Shown one piece after another: positions 56,996-64,000 of a stretch of 64,000 bases of DNA. The stretch lies in assembly GCF_033118175.1 (NCBI RefSeq), contig NC_083696.1, positions 34,519,001 through 34,583,000 of the forward strand, read 5' to 3'. Made by a program: the position numbers and the translations under genes. Under the pieces are notes generated by a model. That model did no database searches. It was not told the DNA's origin and worked only from the letters and a program-made list of their open reading frames with translations. Origin of the DNA: Dama dama (Eukaryota > Chordata > Mammalia > Artiodactyla > Cervidae). The stretch's first letter is position 1. Every line of letters begins with the position of its first letter.

Positions 56996-57815
56996 ACCCT
57001 GTACCTCACCCTAAACCAGACCTGTTACTTGGGCAACAAAGTCTTACCTGGCAATTTCCAAGTCCATCGCTGTTACCACTCCTTCTCCCATCACTTAAGG
57101 TGTTCAGCTCACCTGAGGACAGGAAGTATAGCTGACAGCAGGCATAGGAACTGCCCAGGACAGGAATGACCCAGAAGATTCCACTGGATAATTCCTTGTG
57201 CCCGAGAGCACAAACAGGACTGGGGCCTACTTTTGATGCTAATGCATCTTGTCACTCTTGCTTTCAGGGGCTCAGTTGGAATCCCACATAATTAGAATCC
57301 AAGGTAGCCCACCCTGAGGAGCAAGATGATACCTGACTGAGAACTACTGGATTCAGGAGTGGTTTCATGGGCACACGTGTGATCTGTGAACCTGAACAGG
57401 GCCCTGCTCTCAAAGGTTTGGTTTAATGCTTTGTTCGCACATCATGACATTCTTAATATCCTGAAACTTGTGTTATGTCAGTGTCCTCCAATAAGATAAC
57501 AAAATGTGCGGGAGATCAGTCAGGCAACAGTGGGCACCATGCATCCTGAGCCTTTGGTCTGAGTGCCAGGCACACGGGCACACGCATGCACGTGCACATA
57601 CACGGACAACTAAAACCCCAGGTGTCCCTGAGGGGTCTCCTGAGGGGACTCTGTGCATCAGAACCTAAGCCCAGATCATGGCAGTGCAGGCAGCTGCAGT
57701 GGAAGCTGGCCCCGGGGGAAAGGAGGTATTGCATGGGGACAGCACCACAGCCTGTGGTGGGAGGCCAGCTTGCCAGTTGGTCCCTGGAGCCCAGCTCTGA
57801 AGCACCAGCACAGAC
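56996..57815. other. Unique sequence with a CA/CG-alternating tract
   Basis: No gene was recognised. Bases 57567-57603 are an alternating purine-pyrimidine tract (GCACACGGGCACACGCATGC and on). Minus-strand frames across it are cysteine-rich by composition only. Confidence 0.4.
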
Positions 57816-57819
57816 ATTT

Positions 57820-57895
57820 TTTAAAAGTACTTTACAGTTAATTAACCCTCACAATAATCCTATTAAGTAGGAACTATTATTACTCTTTTTAATTA
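57820..57895 (-). mobile_element. MIR SINE fragment (antisense)
   Basis: TTAACCCTCACAATAATCCT followed by ATTAAGTAGGAACTATTATT is antisense MIR, cut by the start of the L1-BT. Confidence 0.6.
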
Positions 57896-59491
57896 AAATT
57901 TTAAAACTGAAGTATAGGAAGGAGCTAAGATGGTGGAGGAATAGGACGGGGAGACCACTTTCTCCCCTACAAATTCATCAAAAGGACATTTGAACGCTGA
58001 GCAAACTTCACAAAACAACTTCTGACCGCTAGCAGAAGACATCAGGTGCCCAGAAAAGCAGCCCATCGTCTTCAAAAGGAGGTAGGACAAAATATAAAAG
58101 ATAAAAAGAAAGACAAAAGAGCTAGGGACAGAGACCCGTCCCGGGGAGGGAGTCGTAATAGAGGAAGTTTCCAAACACCACGAAACCCTCTCACTGGTGG
58201 GTCTGGGGTAAGTTTTCAAATCTCGGAGGGCAACCTAACTGGGAGGAAAAATAAATAAAACCCACAGATTACATGCCTAAAAGCAACTCCCAGCAGAAAA
58301 GTACCCCAGACACTCACATCCGCCACCAGCAAGTGGGGGTGGAATGGAGAGGAGTGGGCGGCATTGTTCAGGGTAAGGACTGGGCCTGAGTGCCCTGAGG
58401 GCAATCGGAGGGAGCTAACGTGAGATTGCAACTTAAACGGTGGGATAGCAAGAGAGAGAGAGAAAATTAACCAGCGAAAAGCCCTAACGGAAGACACTGC
58501 CAGCTCATTCGCAGAACAAAGGGACTGAGCAATTCCATAGAAGAGCTAGCCGGTGGCGGACCTGCTCATTCCCCACCGGAGGCAGGAGGCAGGGGGAAGG
58601 GGAAAGGGGCAAACTTGGCCCCAGAGACGGCATCCCCTACCAAACTGCACACAGGCTTCCAGTTTCTAACCAAAGACTTCCAGAGATTCTGGATGGTTGA
58701 CATCCACCAGGAGGGTTGCGCCTAGAGGCCAGCTCCCCAGAACAGACACAAGGCTCACCTGACTGGCGCACCCGGAACTGAGGCTGGGACGCGGAGGGGA
58801 GAAGGCGCACCGCACTGGGGGAGAGTGCGCTCGTCAAGCTCCTGGCTGCCTCAGCTGCTCGGGCAGGGGAAGGCACAAAACGCAGGCCCAACCGAGTCTG
58901 CGCTTTTGTGGAGGACCCGAAAATTGGAGCCGCACGCAACTCAGGGCCCGCTCCCTGTAGAGCAACCTGGAGCCTGAGCAGTGTAGACGGGGAAAGCACA
59001 CACCAGTGAGCGGGGGCAAACCCAGTGTGGCTGGAAGACTGTGAGTGCTCCCCACACAGGCCGGTGACAATTGTCTGCAGTGCCCCTCCCTCCCCACGGC
59101 TGACTGAACAAGCGAACCTAAACCAGAGACCACCTCTGCCGGCTGGTGTCAGGGTGGAAATTAGACACTGAAAAGACCTGCAAACAGAAGCCAAATAAAC
59201 AAAGGGAACCGCTTCAGAAGTGACCGGTGCAACAGATTAAAATACCTGTAGTTAACACTGACTACACTGGAAGGGGCCTATAGATACCAAGAAGTGTAAG
59301 CTAGAACAATGAGCTATCTGAAACTAAACTGAACCCACACTGCCCGCAACAGCTCCAGAGAAATTCCTAGATATATTTTTACTTTTTTAAAAAAAATTTT
59401 TTTCTTTTTTATTTTTCTCTTTTATTTTCTTTTAAAATTCCCTATTACTCCTCTATTACTCCTTAATTTTCATTTTCTTTTACTTTCTTTT

Positions 59492-59504
59492 AAAGTCCTC
59501 TATT
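59492..59504. repeat. Target-site duplication of BovB, left
   Basis: AAAGTCCTCTATT here and AAAGTTCTCTATT at 60063-60075 (one mismatch) flank the BovB inserted in the L1-BT 5' UTR. Confidence 0.8.
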
Positions 59505-60062
59505 CATTTCAGTTCAGTCGCTCAGTAGTGTCTGACTCTTTGCAACCCCATGAATCGCAGCACGCCAGGCCTCCCTGTCCATCACCAACTCCGGGAGTTT
59601 ACTCAAACTCATGCCCATCGAGTCGGTGATGCCATCCAGCCATCTCATCCTCTGTCATCCCCTTCTCCTCCTGCCCCCAATCCCTCCAAGAATCAGGGTC
59701 TTTTCCAACGAGTCAACTCTTCGCATGAGGTGGCCAAAGTACTGGAGTTTCAGCTTTAGCATCAGTACTTCCAATGAACACCCAGGACTTCTCTCCTTCA
59801 GGATGGACTGGTTGGATCTCCTTGCAGTCCAAAGGACTCTCAAGAGTCTTCTCCAACACCACAGTTCAAAAGCATCAATTTTTCGGTGCTCAGCTTTCTT
59901 CACAGTCCAACTCTCACATCCATACATGACCACGGGAAAAACCATAGCCTTGACCAGACAGACCTTTGTTGGCAAAGTAATGTCTCTGCTTTTTAATATG
60001 CTATCTAGGTTGGTCATAACTTTCCTTCCAAAGAGTAAGTGCCTTTTAATTTCATGGCTGCA
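59505..60062 (-). mobile_element. BovB LINE 3' fragment in L1-BT (antisense)
   Basis: CAGTTCAGTCGCTCAGTAGT through CAGTCCAAAGGACTCTCAAG to CCTTTTAATTTCATGGCTGC, antisense BovB 3' end and C-terminal region. It inserted after the L1-BT, so BovB was still mobile later than this L1-BT copy. A 120-codon minus frame (59655-60017) is part of the BovB C-terminal region. Confidence 0.95.
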
Positions 60063-61224
60063 AAAGTTCTCTATTACTCCTCTATTACTACTTACTTTTC
60101 ATTTTCATATATTTTTACTATTTTCTTAATTTAAAAAATTTTTTTATTTTCTTTTAAAGTCCTCTATCACTCCTCTATTACTCCTTAATTTTCATTTTCA
60201 TTTCACTATAACCTTGCAAAAAAAAAAAAAAAAAAGACCCTATTTTTAAAGTGAACTTCATATATATTTCTTAAATTTTTTGTGTTTTTGTTTTTAATAT
60301 TGTATTTTTAAGAGTCTAACCTCTACTCTAGATTTTTAATCTTTGTTTTTCAGTATTTGATATCAATTTTGGACATTTAAAAATCCAATATTCAGTACCC
60401 ATTTTTACTCAGGAGTGTGATGATTAATCTCTCCCCCTTTTGACTCTCCTTTTTCTCCCCCAGATCACCTCTATTTCCTCCCTCCCCCTTCTCTTCTCAA
60501 TCCAATTCTGTGAATCTCTGTGGGTGTCTGGGCTACAGAGAACACTTAGGGAACAGAGTACTGTGTAGATCTGTCTCTCTCCTCTTGAGTCTCCCTTTTT
60601 TTCCTCCTGCTATCTCTATCTCCCTCCTCCCTCTCCTCTTCTTCATGTAACTCTGTGAACCTCTCTGGGTGTCCCTCACTGTGGAGAATCTTTTCACCAT
60701 TAACCTAGAAGTTTTATTATCAGTGCTGTATAGTTGGAGAAGTCTTGAGGCTACTGGAAGAATAAGACTGAAATCCAGAGGCAGGAGACTTAAGCCCAAA
60801 ACCTGAGAACACCAGAAAACTCCTGACTACAGGGAACATTAAGTAATAAGAGATCATCCAAAAGCCTCCATACCTACACTGAAACCAACCACCACCCAAG
60901 AGCCAATAAGTTCCAGAGCAAGACATACCAAGCTAATTCTCCAGCAACACAGGAACATAGCCCTGAGCATCAACATACAGGCTGCCCAAAGTCACACCAA
61001 ACACATAGACCCATCTCAAAACTCACTACTGGACACTTCATTGCACTCCAGAGAGAAGAAATCCAATTCCACGCACCAGAACACCGACGCAAGCTTCCCT
61101 AACCAGGAAACCTTGACAAGCCAATCGTCCAACCCCACCCGCTGGGAGAAACCTCCACAATAAAAAGGAACTACAGACCACTAGAATACAGAAAGGCCAC
61201 TCCAGACACAGCAATCTAAACAAG

Positions 61225-62160
61225 ATGAAAAGGCAGAGAAATATTCAGCAGGTAAAGGAACATGATAAATGCCCACCAAACCAAACAAATGAGGAGGAGA
61301 TCGGGAGTCTACCTGAAAATAATTCAGAATAGTGATAATAAAATGATCCAAAACCTTGAAAACAAAATGGAGTTACAGATAAATAGCCTGGAGATAAGGA
61401 TCGAGAAGATGCAAGAAAGGTTTAACAAGGACCTGGAAGAAATAATTTAAAAAAAAAAAAAAAAGAGTCAATTAAAAATGAATAATGCAATAAATGAGAT
61501 CAAAAACACTCTGGAGGGAACCAACAGTAGAATAACGGAGGCAGAAGATAGGATAAGTGAGGTAGAAGATAAAATGGTGGAAATAAATGAAGCAGAGAGG
61601 AAAAAAGAAAAAAGAATCAAAAGAAATGAGGACAACCTCAGGGACCTCTGGGACAATGTGAAACGCCCCAACATTCGAATCATAGGCGTCCCAGAAGAAG
61701 ACAAAAAGAAAGGCCATGAGAAAATACTCGAGGAGATAATAGCTGAAAACTTCCCTAAAATGGGGAAGGAAATAGTTGTACAAGTTCAAGAAACCCAGAG
61801 AGTCCCAAACAGGATAAACACAAGGCAAAACACCCCAAGACACATATTAATCAAATTACCAAAGATCAAACACAAAGAACAAATATTAAAAGCAGAAGGG
61901 AAAAACAACAAATAACACATAAGGGGATTCCCATAAGGATAACAGCTGATCTTTCAATAGAAACTCTTCAGGCCAGAAGGGAATGGCAGGACATACTTAA
62001 AGTGATGAAAGAGAATAACCTACAACCCAGATTACTGTACCCAGAAAGGATCTCATTCAGATATGAAGGAGAATTCAAAAGCTTTACAGACAAGCAAAAG
62101 CTGAGAGAATTCAGCACCACCAAACCAGCTCTTCAACAAATGCTAAAGGATCTTCTCTAG
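61225..62160 (+). pseudogene. L1-BT ORF1, broken
   Basis: The natural start is ATG at 61225 (MKRQRNIQQVKEHDK). A stop at about 61330 with a frame change, an A-run at 61449-61464 and a stop at 61913 break it. The coiled-coil region (KNTLEGTNSRITEAEDRISE), the RNA-binding domain with IRIIGVPE (about 61674-61700) and the C-terminal part to a TAG at 62158 are all recognisable in different frames. ORF1 encodes an RNA-binding trimeric chaperone in active L1, but this copy cannot make it. Confidence 0.85.
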
Positions 62161-62211
62161 ACAGGAAACACAGAAAGGCTGTATAAACACAAACCCAAAA
62201 CAACAAAGTAA

Positions 62212-64000
62212 ATGGCAACGGAACCATACCTATCAATAATTACCTTAAATGTAAATCGGTTGAATGCCCCAACGAAAAGACAAAGACTGGCTGAATGGAT
62301 ACAGAAACGAGACCCCTATATATGCTGTCTACAAGAGACCCACCTGAAAACAAGGGACACATACAGACTGAAAGTGAAGGGCTTGAAAAAAATATTTCAA
62401 GCAAACAGAGACCAAAAGAAAGCAGGAGTTGCAATACTCATATCAGATAAAATAGACTTTAAAATAAAGGCTGTGAAAAGAGACAAAGAAGGACACTACA
62501 TAATGATCAAAGGATCAATCCAAGAAGAAGATATAACCATTATAAATATGTATGCACCCAACATAGGAGCACTGCAATATGTAAGGCAAATGCTAACGAG
62601 AATGAAAGGGGAAATTAACAATACCACAATAATAGTGGGAGACTTTAATACCCCACTCACAACTATGGGTAGACCAACTAAACAGAAAATTAACAAGGAA
62701 ACACAAACTTTAAAGGACACAATGGACCAGCTAGACCTAATTGATATCTATGGGACATTTCACCCGAAAACAATCAATTTCACCTTTTTCTCAAGTGCAC
62801 ACGGAACCTTCTCCAGAATAGTTCACATACTGGGCCATAAATCTAGCCTTGGTAAATTCAAAAAAATTGGAATCATTCCAGTCATCTTTTCTGACCACAA
62901 TGCAGTAAGATTAGATCTCAATTACAGGGGGAAAAAAAACCTATTAAAAATTCAATATATGGAGGCTAAATAACATGCTTCTGAATAACCAACAAATCAT
63001 AGAAGAAATCAAAAAAAGAAATCAAAATATGCATAGAAACGAATGAAAATGAAAACACAACAACCCAAAACCTATGGGACACTGTAAAAGCAGTGCTAAG
63101 GGGAAGGTTCATAGCATTACAGGCTTACATCAAGAAACAAGTAAAAAGCCAAATAAATAACCTAACTCTACACCTAAAGCAACTAGAGAAGAAACAAATG
63201 AAGAAACCCAGGGTTAGTAGAAGGAAAGAAATCTTAAAAATTAGGGCAGAAATAAATGCAAAAGAAACTAAAGAGACCATAGCAAAAACCAACAAAGCTA
63301 AAAGCTGGTTTTTGAAAAGATAAACAAAATTGACAAACCGTTAGCAAGACTCATTAAGAAACAAAGGGAGAAGAACCAAATCAACAAAATTAGAAATGAA
63401 AATGGAGAGATCACAACAGACAACACTGAAATACAAAGGATCATAAGAGACTACTACCAGCAGCTCTATGCCAATAAAATGGACAACTTGGAAGAAATGG
63501 ACAAATTCTTAGAAAAGTATATCTTTCCAAAACTGAACCAGGAAGAAATAGAAGATCTTAACAGACCCATCACAAGCATGGAAATCAAAACTGTAATCAG
63601 AAATCTTCCAACAAACAAAAGCCCAGGACCAGACAGCTTCACAGCTGAATTCTACCAAAAATTTAGAGAAGAGCTAACACACCTATCGTACTCAAACTCT
63701 TCCTGAAAATTGCAGAAGGTAAACTTCCAAACTCATTCTATGAGGCCACCATCACCCTAATTCCAAAACCAGACAAAGATGCCACAAAAAAAGAAAACTA
63801 CAGGCCAATATCACTGATGAACATAGATGCAAAAATCCTTAACAAAATTCTAGCAAACAGAATCCAACAACATATTAAAAAGATCATACATCATGACCAA
63901 GTGGGCTTTATCCCAGGAATGCAAGGATTCTTTAATATCCACAAATCAATCAATGAAATACACCACATTAACAAATTGAAAGATAAAAACCATATGACTA
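62212..64000 (+). pseudogene. L1-BT ORF2 start, broken, cut by window end
   Basis: ATG at 62212 opens 253 codons of the apurinic-type endonuclease. Conserved positions are present: LNVN (N-terminal metal site), QETH, GDFN and SDHNAV. An A-run near 62930-62940 shifts the frame so that it stops at 62971. Further shifts occur near 63309 and at about 63680 (two extra bases), between which RT N-terminal blocks are readable (63093-63323, 63479-63706). The window ends before the catalytic F-A-D-D box. The spacing from the end of ORF1 is about 50 bases, normal for L1. Confidence 0.85.

Larger units (their letters stand above)
57918..61224 (+). promoter_or_regulatory. L1-BT 5' UTR (ancestral promoter region)
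   Basis: A GC-richer first part (57918-59200) precedes an AT-rich part with repeated CTCTATTACTCC and TTAATTTTCATTTTC phrases and several T- and A-runs. In an active L1 the 5' UTR carries an internal RNA polymerase II promoter. I infer the role from position only. The 185-codon minus-strand frame at 58637-59194 is compositional. Confidence 0.6.
57918..64000 (+). mobile_element. L1-BT LINE with 5' UTR, cut by window end (sense)
   Basis: Starts with GGAAGGAGCTAAGATGGTGG and holds a long 5' UTR (to about 61224), ORF1 and the first 1.8 kb of ORF2. A BovB insertion lies at 59505-60062. The 5' end looks complete, but both ORFs carry frame breaks, so this copy is dead. The missing part is beyond the window. 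Confidence 0.9.

Noticed and set aside
58637..59194. 185-codon minus-strand frame in GC-richer DNA
   Set aside because: Lies inside the L1-BT 5' UTR. The frame follows from composition, and no protein similarity was recognised.
1..64000. CRISPR arrays, bacterial operons, phage or plasmid features
   Set aside because: No regularly spaced repeats or prokaryotic gene organisation. All repeats are vertebrate transposons, microsatellites or target duplications.

Overview
The window comes from a ruminant, most likely bovid, nuclear genome. The evidence is the repeat content: BovB (RTE-clade) LINEs, tRNA-derived Bov-tA SINEs, L1-BT LINEs with a ruminant 3' end, and CHR-type SINEs. All were recognised by eye from shared sequence blocks, without a database search. 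Well over half of the 64 kb is interspersed repeat. There are no operons, CRISPR arrays, rRNA genes or functional tRNA genes.

One cellular gene is supported. Bases 47268-47863 (+) are a 3'-terminal coding exon whose product matches the C-terminus of FRMD3 (FERM domain-containing protein 3): an acidic stretch, one hydrophobic membrane segment and a short tail ending in LGCS. It is preceded by a good splice acceptor and followed by a probable 3.1 kb 3' UTR with several AATAAA signals. On this reading 1-47267 is the last intron of FRMD3 and everything past about 51 kb is 3' flank. No other FRMD3 exon was recognised.

Layout. 0-9 kb: an L2 fragment, an L1-BT insertion with inverted 5' part, BovB, two hAT-type DNA transposon remnants and MIRs. 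9-19 kb: an old antisense L1 split by a BovB that itself carries a Bov-tA, antisense L2, a CHR SINE, another antisense L1 and a 2.1 kb sense BovB. 19-29 kb: more unique sequence, a CHR SINE, a MER5-like DNA element and a 2.6 kb antisense BovB. 29-45 kb: a nested block of four antisense L1 copies interrupted by Bov-tA dimers, a 5'-inverted BovB and an L1-BT 3' fragment. 45-51 kb: Bov-tA, BovB, then the FRMD3 exon and 3' UTR. 51-57.9 kb: an L1 3' end, a putative solo LTR, an internally deleted Tigger element, a second 5'-inverted BovB and Bov-tA. 57.9-64 kb: the 5' UTR, ORF1 and ORF2 start of a dead L1-BT, interrupted by a BovB.

I found no unknown multi-gene system. The most notable signals are three 5'-inverted LINE insertions bounded by target-site duplications. 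Two of them are BovB elements and one has a 4-base microhomology at its junction. This structure is well described as twin priming for L1 and is worth documenting for BovB. Next is a Tigger derivative whose internal deletion joins N- and C-terminal transposase codons in frame.
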